Positions 7,879 through 17,002 are shown, numbered from the stretch's first letter. The stretch: DNA of 41,127 nt from Nostoc sp. S4 (GCA_029379225.1 JAQYWR010000061.1:1-41127), one strand, 5' to 3'. Numbers and translations: made by a program. Notes: a model not told the origin generated them from the sequence alone.

Positions 7879-9255
7879 TTAATACAATCCCACCCAAGAC
7901 AGGAAATTTTCCCACCAAGAAAATCTCAGATTACCTACGCTCAGTTTCATTTTGTTACGAATGTCTTGGATATTCCAGTTGGTTAGTTTAGCTAGAGTTT
8001 GGGCTTCTTGTTCAAAACGCTTGGGTAAAGAACGCTTATATTCTCTACCCGCCTGACACTTGAGTTCTCCTTGGAAGGGATGTTGTAAAACATAACGCCC
8101 TTGAAAAGAATCACGATTACCAGTTTGTTGGAATATCAGGTCTTCGGGGAATTTGTCGCGAGTGTAACGGACATGCAAGCGGGAGATGAAGACATTACTT
8201 CTAGGAACGGGACGACGAAAGTTCGAGGATACTGGTACATCACTTGCAGAATTATCATCTAGCCAAAATACGCCTGCTTCCTTGAGTTCCTCTGAGCTTA
8301 GGGGATCGGCAGAACAGGGATCGCAATTACTCATATCCCAAGCGTATTCCAAAAAACCAACTTTCTTGTCTTCTTTGGTGTACGCAGTTTGAAACATAGA
8401 TTTGTAAAATTCACCAAATTCATCTTTGACAAATAAGGGAATGTTGGCATCAGAAGGAATTTTTACTGTGCGGTAATTAGTGATTTCTGCCTGTCCTTCA
8501 GGCGAGAGGATGTAAACAATTAAATCCTGCTCTGTTGTGGCATTGATCATGCCCAAACGAATTGGCAGCATGAATCTAGGTGACTGGTAAGAAATTTGTA
8601 GCGGACGAAGGAACTGGTAGCCAGATTTCTCGAATTTATCTAAGTTGACTTTGGCAACAAAGAATTTCATTGAAGAGCGGACGTAGGGTTTAAGTAACTG
8701 TTTCGCCCCTCTAGGAATTTTATAGCCATTCCGTTGCAGCCAAGTTTCTAGTCCGCCAGATTCTTTAGCACTGAGAATCACGATGTCGTATTCACCGACG
8801 TTGAAACGCGCTTCAATTGTGACACCCAAACTAGCATCACTTCTAGCACGTGCTGACTCATTGCTTCCTGCTGGTGCTGGTGCTGCTAGTGGTCGGTCAT
8901 ATTCGTAAACTGGGGCACAAGGATCTGAGTCAAAATATTCAACCAATCGCGGCGCACTAAAAGCATCCAAACGTTCGATAATTTTGGGTTCAGCCACGCG
9001 GACTTGCTCTTTTTGCAACACCGTTGGCACGGGCACCACGATCGCAAAATCTTTGACTTCGCCTTGAAAATCGTTTGCCATCGTTAGCACAGTACGATCG
9101 CCATCCCGCGCGATCGCCACCTGAGAAGCTTTGTTATACAATTTTGTATCAGCTTTGGCTACATAAAATCCACAAAATGCCCAAGCTGCGGGTGCAAACC
9201 ATAAAACAGCTACAATTGCCAATAATAATGGCGTCAAAAGTCGAAAAAATTTCAT
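7879..9255 (-). CDS. DUF2330 domain protein, exported
   Basis: A 458-residue protein. The start is the ATG at 9255 (MKFFRLLTPLLLAIV), which gives a clean signal peptide ending around AWAFCGFYVA. An upstream in-frame start at 9300 lies in repeat sequence and is unlikely. The stretch CGFYVAKADTKLYNKASQVA, then VLTMANDFQGEVKDFAIVVPVP and the paired-Cys segment CDPCSADPLSSEEL, match my memory of DUF2330, a periplasmic or surface family of unknown function. The C-terminus (SWWENFLSWVGLY) is hydrophobic. It lies 22 bases downstream of the RnfD-like gene on the same strand and is likely cotranscribed. Function not known. Confidence 0.8.
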   Translation of the reverse strand: MKFFRLLTPLLLAIVAVLWFAPAAWAFCGFYVAKADTKLYNKASQVAIARDGDRTVLTMANDFQGEVKDFAIVVPVPTVLQKEQVRVAEPKIIERLDAFSAPRLVEYFDSDPCAPVYEYDRPLAAPAPAGSNESARARSDASLGVTIEARFNVGEYDIVILSAKESGGLETWLQRNGYKIPRGAKQLLKPYVRSSMKFFVAKVNLDKFEKSGYQFLRPLQISYQSPRFMLPIRLGMINATTEQDLIVYILSPEGQAEITNYRTVKIPSDANIPLFVKDEFGEFYKSMFQTAYTKEDKKVGFLEYAWDMSNCDPCSADPLSSEELKEAGVFWLDDNSASDVPVSSNFRRPVPRSNVFISRLHVRYTRDKFPEDLIFQQTGNRDSFQGRYVLQHPFQGELKCQAGREYKRSLPKRFEQEAQTLAKLTNWNIQDIRNKMKLSVGNLRFSWWENFLSWVGLY

Positions 9256-9277
9256 TTTATACCTCTGTATTTTTAAG

Positions 9278-10192
9278 TTAAGAGACGCGATTAGTCGCAT
9301 CTGTACAAGATTTAAGAGTTAGGAATGGTGGGGTAAAATTCTCTCCCCATCTCCCCATCTCCCCATCTCCCTCATCTCCCTCATCCCCTGTTTGCCAAGA
9401 AAATCTTGGGGCTAACCAAAGGACATCTAGCAAAATGGTCACTGGTGCAAGGATAAACAGTGCCCAGAAAACTGCCGTAGAAATAAAGAAATAATTCCGC
9501 AAGATAAAAGTTAATCCAGCGATGCAGATTGCCCAAACTACACGCGCAATTCGGGAATTGGGAATCGATCGCGGATCGGTGATCATAAATAGAGCGAATA
9601 GCAGCAATGAGCCGCTCATTAATCGGTGCCAGTAAACATCCCAAGTCCAACCCAGCCAGAGATTGCGAATCGCCTCTAGGAGAGAGTACGCACCTAAAAA
9701 AGCTGCTGTGGTGTCCCAGCGACCAATTCGTTGCAAAACCATACCGCCAGTGCCAGCAAATACTAGCCCATACCACCACTCTTCACCCCACTGTCCTGGT
9801 GAAACCCAAGCGTCGCAAGTGAGAATCAAGGCACAAATGATGCCAAAATTACCCGGATTAAAGAAATGCTTATCGCCGACTCGAAAGATAAATTTGCTGG
9901 CGATCGCACTTGCTGCGGCGATTACCATTGTTGTCCAATGGTCAGCTCGCAACAATAGGCTCAGTCCCAAAGAAGTGATTAAAGCACTGCGAAGATTTGG
10001 GTTTTGTCCTGTGTTGTTTGCAAATGACCAATGACTAATAACAAATGACAATATTAATTGAGTTGAAAGACTTGTGCCAATCGCTACTGCAATCAACTCT
10101 GGTCGCAGTGTCCAGTCTCGCGTACCGATTCCCAAGACTAGGAACAAGCCCAAAAACAGAATTTGGTAGTCTCGTATATCTTTGAGCAACAT
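9278..10192 (-). CDS. RnfD/NqrB-like integral membrane protein
   Basis: A 304-residue protein with about eight to ten hydrophobic segments. The segments FFNPGNFGIICAL and FMITDPRSIP match the conserved NP...G and TDP motifs of the RnfD/NqrB family, whose members carry covalently bound FMN and move ions coupled to electron flow. No other Rnf/Nqr subunit is near, so the protein is a solo homologue as found in some cyanobacteria. The stop lies 22 bases before the DUF2330 gene, suggesting an operon. Odd point: residues from about 269 on (GDEGDEGDGEMGRWGEN and the tail after it) are encoded by an intergenic minisatellite and a dispersed repeat, so the original stop has probably been lost. Confidence 0.78.
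   Translation of the reverse strand: MLLKDIRDYQILFLGLFLVLGIGTRDWTLRPELIAVAIGTSLSTQLILSFVISHWSFANNTGQNPNLRSALITSLGLSLLLRADHWTTMVIAAASAIASKFIFRVGDKHFFNPGNFGIICALILTCDAWVSPGQWGEEWWYGLVFAGTGGMVLQRIGRWDTTAAFLGAYSLLEAIRNLWLGWTWDVYWHRLMSGSLLLFALFMITDPRSIPNSRIARVVWAICIAGLTFILRNYFFISTAVFWALFILAPVTILLDVLWLAPRFSWQTGDEGDEGDGEMGRWGENFTPPFLTLKSCTDATNRVS
9281..9320. repeat. dispersed repeat copy 1 (AGAGACGCGATTA...CTGTACAAGA)
   Basis: AGAGACGCGATTAGTCGCAT followed by CTGTACAAGATTTAAGAGTT. Related copies lie at 18877-18917 and 24931-24998. The GACGCGATTA/CGCATCT part is a short imperfect palindrome. This copy covers the last codons of the RnfD-like gene and the gap before the DUF2330 gene. Confidence 0.7.
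9341..9390. repeat. CT-rich minisatellite inside the RnfD-like gene
   Basis: Tandem CCCCATCT units (three) followed by CCCTCATCT units (two) on the + strand. The 9-base units are in phase with the minus-strand reading frame and give GDE-type repeats in the protein tail. The same CT/GA-rich motif appears in spacers at 18920-18955 and 29990-30012. Confidence 0.75.
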
Positions 10193-10401
10193 TATCTATT
10201 AATTCAGGGATTACCCGGAGATTTCTCACCAATTTAGACGACTATTAGCTCAAATTCTGTTGCTGTTACAGATTTTGTTACAAAATAGAGCAGTAAGCCT
10301 AGTACAACACAGCATAAATCCACCTAGCATCCCAATTAATGAGACAAAGCAAGCTAAACCTCTTGTCTTAAACGTAGGCAAATTAGTTAGGGAAATTACC
10401 A

Positions 10402-11103
10402 ATGGTTGAGTGTCCAGTATGCCAAAGCAAATCTCTTGATAACCAGCTTAAATTCTGTACTACCTGTGGATGGAATTTAACCGCCAATTCAGACACACTT
10501 GGACAAGCACCAGAACCTTCCATACAAAAAGAAAACCTAAAACTCTCTTGGGCAAAACAGATGTGGCAGAGATTCCAATTTCAACAAAAAGAATTTCAGC
10601 AACTCCGGCAGCAAGCTAAATCTTCGCTCAATCAATTACAATCGCAATTAGAACAGGCTAATTTAGAAAAAAAACTTTTAGAAACACAACTATCAACAAT
10701 TGGCTTCAAGTTAGAAAAAAAAGAACAGCAAAATAGACAACTACAATCTGAATTACAAGAAATTAATCGGGAAAGGCAAGAGTTACAATTGCAATTGTCC
10801 TTCACTCAATTACAGCTACAAAAAGAGGAACAAAAGAATCTGCAATTACAATCTCAATTACAACAAACTAATGAAGATAAAAATACTCAAAATAAGTCAA
10901 TCTTGGAGTTACAATCTCAAATTACACAAATGCAATTGCAGTTAGATTCTTCTGTTAATAATTATCATAAGTTACAATCTGAATTACAAAAAAATCAAGA
11001 ACAGATAGCTAGTTATGAACAAGCAATAACTGAATTGCAAGCACATTCACAAATATCTGAATCGCCTCCAAAACGCAAAAATTATTGGCAGTTATCTGAA
11101 TAA
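10402..11103 (+). CDS. zinc-ribbon coiled-coil protein
   Basis: A 233-residue protein. Cys4-X2-Cys7 and Cys19-X2-Cys22 form a small zinc ribbon (MVECPVCQ...KFCTTCGW). The rest, from about 55 to 215, is a Gln/Leu/Glu-rich coiled coil with repeated LQSQLQ-type heptads. No catalytic domain or membrane segment is visible. Zinc-ribbon plus coiled-coil layouts often act as scaffolds or sensors. It converges on the GTPase gene at 11122, with only 18 bases between the two stop codons. The start is the ATG at 10402, within about 210 bases of a divergent gene start. Function unknown; the repeats of GAATTACAA-type codons suggest internal duplication. Confidence 0.75.
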   Translation: MVECPVCQSKSLDNQLKFCTTCGWNLTANSDTLGQAPEPSIQKENLKLSWAKQMWQRFQFQQKEFQQLRQQAKSSLNQLQSQLEQANLEKKLLETQLSTIGFKLEKKEQQNRQLQSELQEINRERQELQLQLSFTQLQLQKEEQKNLQLQSQLQQTNEDKNTQNKSILELQSQITQMQLQLDSSVNNYHKLQSELQKNQEQIASYEQAITELQAHSQISESPPKRKNYWQLSE

Positions 11104-11121
11104 CGACAGTGAGAGCAAAAA

Positions 11122-12120
11122 TTAAATCATCAAAATACCCACTTCTGTGCCGTTAAAATAAATATTAGCCTCAGTATCATTTAGTTCTTTAACTATTCTC
11201 ATCAATAAATTATCAATTTTTCCTAGACTATTCTCAATCTCCTCTATTTTATTCTCCAAATCACTAATTTCCCTATTTTTACGAGACTGAAATAATCTGA
11301 TAAAAAAATTTTGCTCAAACCAATCATCTATAATTTCTTTATCCTCATTGAGTCTTTCCTCTTTGAGCTTGCCGATTTTTGCTAATTGACAATACAAAGC
11401 AAAAATTAAAGGAAAATGTATATTTTGAGGAAATATTTTACCAGTATCTCCATTTTGAGCTAGAGATATACCTAAAGTTACTGGACATATCATTACAAAC
11501 CAGTGAGAATTTAAATTAAATAAAGGTGGAAAAATTCGTTTAATATCTTCGATTAATTCGGAGTGTGTCCTATGATAGCAGAGGTCAAATTTAGTAATTG
11601 TAATGATAACAGGAAAATATTGACGGTCTTCTCGGGAGATATTCTTACCATGTTGAACTAGATAATCAGTCATAAATCTAGCTTTAGTTTTAACCATCAC
11701 CTCAACTAAACTATTGTCAGTAATTGGATAGCGTAAATCTTCACCTGAAATACACAAAAAGAAACCTGATGACTCTGCAATATGCCTTCTTAATTCTGCA
11801 ACTTCGTTATTTGTTGCCTCCTCAGACATCGCACCACCACGATAATCTAACCATTCAAATATAATACTTGAATTTAATCCTTCAGTAAATTCAAATATAT
11901 AGTTTTTAATTTCAATAGTTCCTTCTGGCCAGCGATCTCTTCCTTGTGTTCCAATTAAATTTTCCCACAAATTATTTAATCTCACATTTTCATCCGGGTC
12001 TACAGTACTGATAGTAAAACCATGTCTTCCCATCTGCATAGCTGCATACATGGCAAGCATATAACAAGTTTTCCCAGAACCAGTTCCACCAAGCATAATA
12101 ATTTTTATTTTTTCATTCAT
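11122..12120 (-). CDS. P-loop GTPase-like protein (conflict-system type)
   Basis: A 332-residue protein. Walker A GGTGSGKT is at residues 11-18 right after the first strand, a DYRGG switch-II-like segment comes near residue 90, and TKFD fills the place of the N/TKxD guanine-recognition motif around 170. The C-terminal part (about 245-332) is charged and partly coiled. The arrangement resembles the 'DO-GTPase' proteins described with NTP-dependent bacterial conflict systems, but I assign it only by motif and memory. On the same strand and 99 bases upstream lies the gene at 12220-13293, a likely partner. AT-rich codon use suggests acquired DNA. No signal peptide, so the protein should be cytosolic. 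Confidence 0.7.
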   Translation of the reverse strand: MNEKIKIIMLGGTGSGKTCYMLAMYAAMQMGRHGFTISTVDPDENVRLNNLWENLIGTQGRDRWPEGTIEIKNYIFEFTEGLNSSIIFEWLDYRGGAMSEEATNNEVAELRRHIAESSGFFLCISGEDLRYPITDNSLVEVMVKTKARFMTDYLVQHGKNISREDRQYFPVIITITKFDLCYHRTHSELIEDIKRIFPPLFNLNSHWFVMICPVTLGISLAQNGDTGKIFPQNIHFPLIFALYCQLAKIGKLKEERLNEDKEIIDDWFEQNFFIRLFQSRKNREISDLENKIEEIENSLGKIDNLLMRIVKELNDTEANIYFNGTEVGILMI

Positions 12121-12219
12121 AACTAATACTTAGCCTATTTTTATATGAAATATAGTAATCCTATTTTATTTATAAACTACTCGTGGAGGCAGGAAACAGG
12201 TAACAGATCTGTTTATAAC

Positions 12220-13293
12220 TCATTTAGGGTTGCTATAGTAAGGTAAGAATAATCTCAATAAACCTAAAACACAAATAACGGTGCTAATCCAAACAATAAT
12301 AGGTAGAAATTGTAAATTGAATAATCGCAAAATAAAACTATTTAAAATGAATAAAAAAAATGGTTGTATGATAAATAATATATTAATAAAATTTTTACGA
12401 CCGCAATTTATTTTTTTTAAATCAAACTTCTTAAAAATAGATTGATTTTGCGTATTAATAACGTTTGATGTAGTTCCTAGAGAGCTATTTTGTCGTTGAT
12501 TATAGTTAGAGTTATCAAAATCATTATTATTTGCAGGATGTTGATGTCGATAATCTACCATCTTACGAACTGTGGCTGCTATAAAAGGAGTTTCTGTTAA
12601 AATATACTTGTTATTTTCTGCATTAATACATAAAGAAATATCCTGATTTGAAGTTGTGTATTGTGATATTAAAATATATTTAGCAGTAATTTGCCATAAC
12701 TCTGTACTAGTTTTTTGGTCATGCGCTCGAATAGGAATTTTAATACAATTTTGAGAAAAATCAATATCTTTAAATATATCTAAACATGAATTACTTAGTT
12801 TGGTATTATCAACATTATTAATAAATCTTTTTTTATATGAAATAATGAGAGTTTTTTTACTATTTAAATTATGTTCTGGTACTCTCCATTTTTGATTATA
12901 TATATCTATCGTTAATCCTCGCAAGGAGGCAAAATTTTGACCCCAAAAATCTGGGATATAATCAAGTTTTTTATCTTGATATAGTTTAGCAACATGACCT
13001 ATAAATACATAGATATAACGATTCTGTTTATCATATCCAATATCAAATTGAATATTATCATTGTTATTTATTAAATCACTAACTCTACAAGTTAAGCCAA
13101 TAACACAATACTTTTTATTTTTAAAGATTGACTGTCGGAAATAACCTTTTAAATTCTCTCGATAGTGCATAGTTGCCACAATATACTTTTTAGCCCATTC
13201 ACAATCTATAGGCGTAAAATCTTCAGGAATAGCAAGAAAACGATAATCTACTTCGTAGGTTCGACCATAAGCAATTGCAGACCAATCTGACAT
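12220..13293 (-). CDS. unknown protein with C-terminal membrane helices
   Basis: A 357-residue protein. The first 240 residues form a soluble region beginning IAYGRTYEVDYRFLAIPEDF and containing a VIGLTCRVSDLI...YVFIGHVAKL stretch. An Asn-rich linker (about 258-285) and two hydrophobic helices at the C-terminus (about 303-350) follow, so it is probably tail-anchored with the large domain in the cytosol. I do not recognise the family. It is strikingly AT-rich compared with neighbours. It is transcribed toward the GTPase gene, 99 bases away, and may supply the GTPase's membrane partner. The start ATG at 13293 faces a 435-base AT-rich gap shared with the divergent membrane gene at 13729. Confidence 0.65.
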   Translation of the reverse strand: MSDWSAIAYGRTYEVDYRFLAIPEDFTPIDCEWAKKYIVATMHYRENLKGYFRQSIFKNKKYCVIGLTCRVSDLINNNDNIQFDIGYDKQNRYIYVFIGHVAKLYQDKKLDYIPDFWGQNFASLRGLTIDIYNQKWRVPEHNLNSKKTLIISYKKRFINNVDNTKLSNSCLDIFKDIDFSQNCIKIPIRAHDQKTSTELWQITAKYILISQYTTSNQDISLCINAENNKYILTETPFIAATVRKMVDYRHQHPANNNDFDNSNYNQRQNSSLGTTSNVINTQNQSIFKKFDLKKINCGRKNFINILFIIQPFFLFILNSFILRLFNLQFLPIIVWISTVICVLGLLRLFLPYYSNPK

Positions 13294-13728
13294 AAATTTT
13301 CCCTATGGTTGGTTATTGATATGTAAAATTAATGGTATGAAAAACTACAATATTATTGTGTTTTTACGACTAAGTACCTGTTCTATAAGCTAATACTACA
13401 ATAAAAAGATAGTATTATAAGCTAGCTTTATTTAAAAATTGTATTAATTCTTTACTAAGTTATACTGTATATTAAATAGTATTAGTATTATCTCAGTATT
13501 CTACAGAAAAATAAAAATATTGTTGTGCTAGTGTGGGTGTAAAAATCAACATTCAAATAGCTAATATTTTTACTAGCCAATTAAATGGCTCTGGATTTAT
13601 ACAACCAGTTTGATATCAAAACTTTTACAGAAGATTGCCATTTAAGGTATTTAAGTAATTGCTATTTATTAGCGGTAATTACTGGAAATAAGCAATATAA
13701 ACCTAGCTAATTATACCAAGTAAAAACC
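13294..13728. other. AT-rich divergent intergenic region
   Basis: About 435 very AT-rich bases between the divergent genes at 13293 (minus) and 13729 (plus). I see no ORF, repeat array or terminator; short inverted words such as GCTAATATTTTTACTAGC (13560-13577) occur. It presumably holds both promoters. Confidence 0.45.
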
Positions 13729-15144
13729 TTGAAAAGTAATACCAGATATCATAAACCCCGAAAGTCTCGTCCATCAGAAGAACGTGACTATTTATTGATT
13801 TTCCTACTGGCAGTATTTAATGTAGTAAGTGGTTACACTACAATTAAAGGTGTAAAAATCCTACTGAATAATTTGGCTTTGGCAGCGTTTCTGGGTGGAT
13901 TTATTCAGTTAGCATTGTTTCTCACGCTTGCAGAATTTATGCTCAGGAGAGCGCATTTACGCAAATGGATAACAGTTATATTTTTCACTTTTGGCAGTGT
14001 TTATACTAGCTTTTTTACCTACTACACAAATCAGGCTAGTGAAATAAATACAGTATTAGCAAATAATAAAGCTACACAAGCACATAACAAGTTAGTTGCA
14101 GATGTTTATACACCAATGAACGATTATCTAAGTCAACTGCAACAAGATGCGAAAATCTTGAGACGTAAGGCTGATGAAGAAGTAGATACAGGTCTAACTA
14201 CTGGGATAGTAGGTAGAGGTAAAGTCGCCAAAAACTTTGAGGAACAGGCTTTAGAGAAAGAGGAAGAAGCCAAGCAATTTGAGAAAACAGTCAACGATTT
14301 GCGTCCTAAATTTAACTATGATTTAAAAGGATTACCACCTGAAGAAATTTTGGAAAGGGATCGTGATGCTTTAGCAACTGTTCCGCAAAGATTCCGTAAT
14401 AACTACGAATATTTAAAACGTTCTAACTATATCAATTCTGAAAATGATGTATCTATCCTCACACCATATTTAAAATTAAATAGCCAAGATATAGATGAGA
14501 AAAGACCAGCGTTTATTTCTTTATTAATAGCTACTCTCATTGATGGAATGTCTATTTTGCTGGGAACAGCAATTACTATTAAACGCGATCGCCGATCGCC
14601 AATTTTAAGATTTGCTAGATTTATAGCGAACATTATTAGTGATATTAAAAGTGCATTTACTGAAATTCGGGATGCACTTATACACCCCGCAAAAGGCGAT
14701 GAGAAACTTTCTGAAGCTTCAGAAATGTTGACTTTGGAGTTAAGAGGTCGAGGTTCAGATTTTTTGAAAGAATTTCGTCGTGCTATTCATGAAAAATCAC
14801 CTCATAATATAGATCGCAGTTTTTTTGAAACGCATCCCGAACAAAGCTATCTAGATAGTTTTGATATATTGATAGATCAGCTCAGCAATCCCCAACTTGG
14901 CTGGATCGGAGTTGTCAATAATTCAAATTATTGGCAGGTGCGAGATGAATATTATCACAAGACAGTGGAGTGGTTAAGACAAGAAATTTTGCGTCTTACT
15001 CAAGAAGAATCCCTAGATAAGTCTAAGTATGATAATTTATTCACATTTAAGAATGTAACACGTGTTGGAGTTAAAGTGAAGATCCCCTCAATCCAAAACG
15101 GAAATCATAACTCAGTACCTTCGTCAAATCAAAAAATCCCTTAA
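13729..15144 (+). CDS. four-helix membrane protein with coiled-coil insert
   Basis: A 471-residue protein. After a basic, polar N-terminus there are three hydrophobic helices (about 21-41, 48-71, 80-99), a long charged, probably coiled segment (about 105-230), a fourth helix (about 261-284) and a C-terminal soluble region of about 185 residues. The start is a TTG at 13729: an in-frame stop lies 21 bases upstream and the first ATG would remove two helices. I do not recognise the family. It is divergent from the AT-rich gene at 12220-13293 and may belong with it and the GTPase as a membrane module. The C-terminal region contains a short acidic/aromatic segment (LGWIGVVNNSNYWQVRDEYY) that might be a good search probe. 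Confidence 0.65.
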   Translation: MKSNTRYHKPRKSRPSEERDYLLIFLLAVFNVVSGYTTIKGVKILLNNLALAAFLGGFIQLALFLTLAEFMLRRAHLRKWITVIFFTFGSVYTSFFTYYTNQASEINTVLANNKATQAHNKLVADVYTPMNDYLSQLQQDAKILRRKADEEVDTGLTTGIVGRGKVAKNFEEQALEKEEEAKQFEKTVNDLRPKFNYDLKGLPPEEILERDRDALATVPQRFRNNYEYLKRSNYINSENDVSILTPYLKLNSQDIDEKRPAFISLLIATLIDGMSILLGTAITIKRDRRSPILRFARFIANIISDIKSAFTEIRDALIHPAKGDEKLSEASEMLTLELRGRGSDFLKEFRRAIHEKSPHNIDRSFFETHPEQSYLDSFDILIDQLSNPQLGWIGVVNNSNYWQVRDEYYHKTVEWLRQEILRLTQEESLDKSKYDNLFTFKNVTRVGVKVKIPSIQNGNHNSVPSSNQKIP

Positions 15145-15237
15145 TTCATTAGATTGGGGAGTTACAAAAAAAATGACGAAGTATTGATAACTGAAACCAA
15201 AATTAGTTGACTTTTTAAACAGTAGAAAAGTCTTTTT

Positions 15238-15903
15238 ATGCAACTCGCTCCCCTGTTCCCAATTTTCCACCGCATACTTGTGCCAAGTTTTCCTAATTGC
15301 CTTTGGGTTGGAAATCCTGATACTAAAGCGATCGCTTTGACCTTTGATGATGGGCCTCATCCCGAATACACACCAGAAGTTTTAGCAGTTTTAGACCGCT
15401 ACAATATTAAAGCTAGTTTTTTTTGGTTGGGTGTTTGCGTCAACCGTTCGCCAGCCCTTGCTAAAGCTGTTAGCGATCGCGGACACTGGATCGGATTGCA
15501 TGGGTACGATCATCGCTCTTTTCCGATGCTTTCCCCAAATGAACTCAAAGAGAGTTTAGAAAAAACCCAAGCTGCCATTTACAATGCCTGTAACCTACAA
15601 CCCGAACAAGTGCGGGATGTCCGTCCCCCTAATGGTTTATTTACACCAGCTACTTTAAAATTATTCTCACAGTGGAATTACCGCCCAGTGATGTGGAGTG
15701 TTGTACCAGAAGATTGGGTGCGACCAGGCGTCACCACTGTGGTAAAACGAGTTATGCAGCAAGTCAAAAATGGTTCGCTGATTGTTTTGCATGATGGTGC
15801 TTGCGGTGGACAAGATGTTGCTGCGACAATCAAAATTCTTATTCCCCAACTGCTACAACAAGGCTATGAGTTCGTAACTGTTGATACTTTATGGCAATGG
15901 TGA
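15238..15903 (+). CDS. polysaccharide deacetylase (NodB-type)
   Basis: A 221-residue protein. NodB motif 1 is TFDDGPH (residues 35-41, catalytic Asp pair), motif 2 is HGYDH (His88 and His92, metal ligands), motif 3 is RPPNG, and the C-terminal motif is IVLHDG. All metal-dependent deacetylase residues appear present, so it should remove N- or O-acetyl groups from a glycan. The exact substrate (peptidoglycan, chitin-like or exopolysaccharide) is not readable. Length is that of the bare catalytic domain. No clear signal peptide, only a mildly hydrophobic N-terminus. Converges on the PfkB kinase gene with a hairpin between them. Confidence 0.9.
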   Translation: MQLAPLFPIFHRILVPSFPNCLWVGNPDTKAIALTFDDGPHPEYTPEVLAVLDRYNIKASFFWLGVCVNRSPALAKAVSDRGHWIGLHGYDHRSFPMLSPNELKESLEKTQAAIYNACNLQPEQVRDVRPPNGLFTPATLKLFSQWNYRPVMWSVVPEDWVRPGVTTVVKRVMQQVKNGSLIVLHDGACGGQDVAATIKILIPQLLQQGYEFVTVDTLWQW

Positions 15904-15975
15904 AAAATTTCTGATGAATACAATTTTGGCGCTAATTAACAAATTCTAAATTCAAATTAAATCTATTTTATAGCT

Positions 15976-16007
15976 GGGAATATTAACCTTTAAAAGCTAA
16001 TATTCCC
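15976..16007. terminator. bidirectional hairpin between convergent genes
   Basis: GGGAATATTA (15976-15985) and TAATATTCCC (15998-16007) are exact inverted repeats with a 12-nt loop that itself can pair CTTT with AAAG. It lies between the stops of the deacetylase (15903) and the PfkB kinase (16025), where a two-way terminator is expected. T-runs are weak. Confidence 0.65.
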
Positions 16008-16024
16008 ACTACTTTTGCTAATTC

Positions 16025-17002
16025 CTACAATTGATTTGTGGCTAAAAAAGCTTCGACTTCGGCAGCTGTGGGTTGAGAAGCGATCGCACCTGGTTTAATG
16101 GTAGTCAGCGCTCCAACAGCACTGGCATAGGTGACAATCCGTTTTGCAGTTTCTGCATCGCGCAAGCTATGGATACCATGCTGAGTCAATTGGTGGATAA
16201 ATCCTGCCAAAAAGCTATCCCCTGCACCAGTTGTATCAACTACAGGGATAGAAAATGAGGGGAATTTGCCTTCGTTCTCGCCTAGACAATAACTGCAACC
16301 GTTTTCTCCATCTGTTACTAGTACTCCCTCAATAGAACCGAGACGGTAAGTGATGGCTCCCGGATCTGTGGTTTCAAATAACCATTCCGCTTCTTCTTTA
16401 GAGAGTTTGAGGAAATCGACTTTATTAAATAATTCTGGAATTTTTTGATGAGCGATATTTGGATCGTGCCAAAATACAGGACGCCAGTTGACATCCAGCA
16501 CAATCTTCAGGTCGTATTGTTCTGCTAGTTGTAGGGCGCGGTGAATTGCCTGTTCGCTTTCAGGATAGGCTAATTCCAAAGTACCAAAAACCAGAAAATC
16601 TGCCTCTTGAAACAGCGAATTTGGCAATTGTTTGGCTTGCAGACGAGTATCGGCAAATTCAGAGGTATCATACTCACCAAATCCAGCGAAAGTGCGATCG
16701 CCAGCTAGATCCCGTGTCACATAAACTTGCCGTGTTGGTGCTGTAGGATGGCTTTGCACCCCTGTTGTCTCTACACCCACATCTTGTAATAGCTTCACCA
16801 GTGCATTTCCTGATTCATCTTTGCCAACAGCCCCAATAAAGCCTGTTGGTGTCCCCAGCTTGACTAAAGCACAGGCTACATTAGCTGGTGCCCCTCCTGG
16901 GTAGGGAGTCCAGGATTTTACTTCTTCCAGCTTTAGCCCTAATTGATCGGCTAAACAATCAAACAAAATTTCACCAATGCACAAAACACGGGGATTGCTC
17001 AT
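16025..17002 (-). CDS. PfkB-family sugar kinase, probably fructokinase
   Basis: A 325-residue ribokinase-fold protein. The N-terminal substrate motif GGAPANVACALVKLG and the C-terminal DTTGAGDSFLAGF (anion hole with catalytic Asp) are intact. VLCIGEILFD at the N-terminus and the overall length match bacterial fructokinases, which phosphorylate fructose to fructose 6-phosphate with ATP; other sugars are possible. The ATG at 17002 is the natural start. Monocistronic, converging with the deacetylase. In cyanobacteria such a kinase would use fructose released from sucrose, but that is inference. Confidence 0.9.
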   Translation of the reverse strand: MSNPRVLCIGEILFDCLADQLGLKLEEVKSWTPYPGGAPANVACALVKLGTPTGFIGAVGKDESGNALVKLLQDVGVETTGVQSHPTAPTRQVYVTRDLAGDRTFAGFGEYDTSEFADTRLQAKQLPNSLFQEADFLVFGTLELAYPESEQAIHRALQLAEQYDLKIVLDVNWRPVFWHDPNIAHQKIPELFNKVDFLKLSKEEAEWLFETTDPGAITYRLGSIEGVLVTDGENGCSYCLGENEGKFPSFSIPVVDTTGAGDSFLAGFIHQLTQHGIHSLRDAETAKRIVTYASAVGALTTIKPGAIASQPTAAEVEAFLATNQL

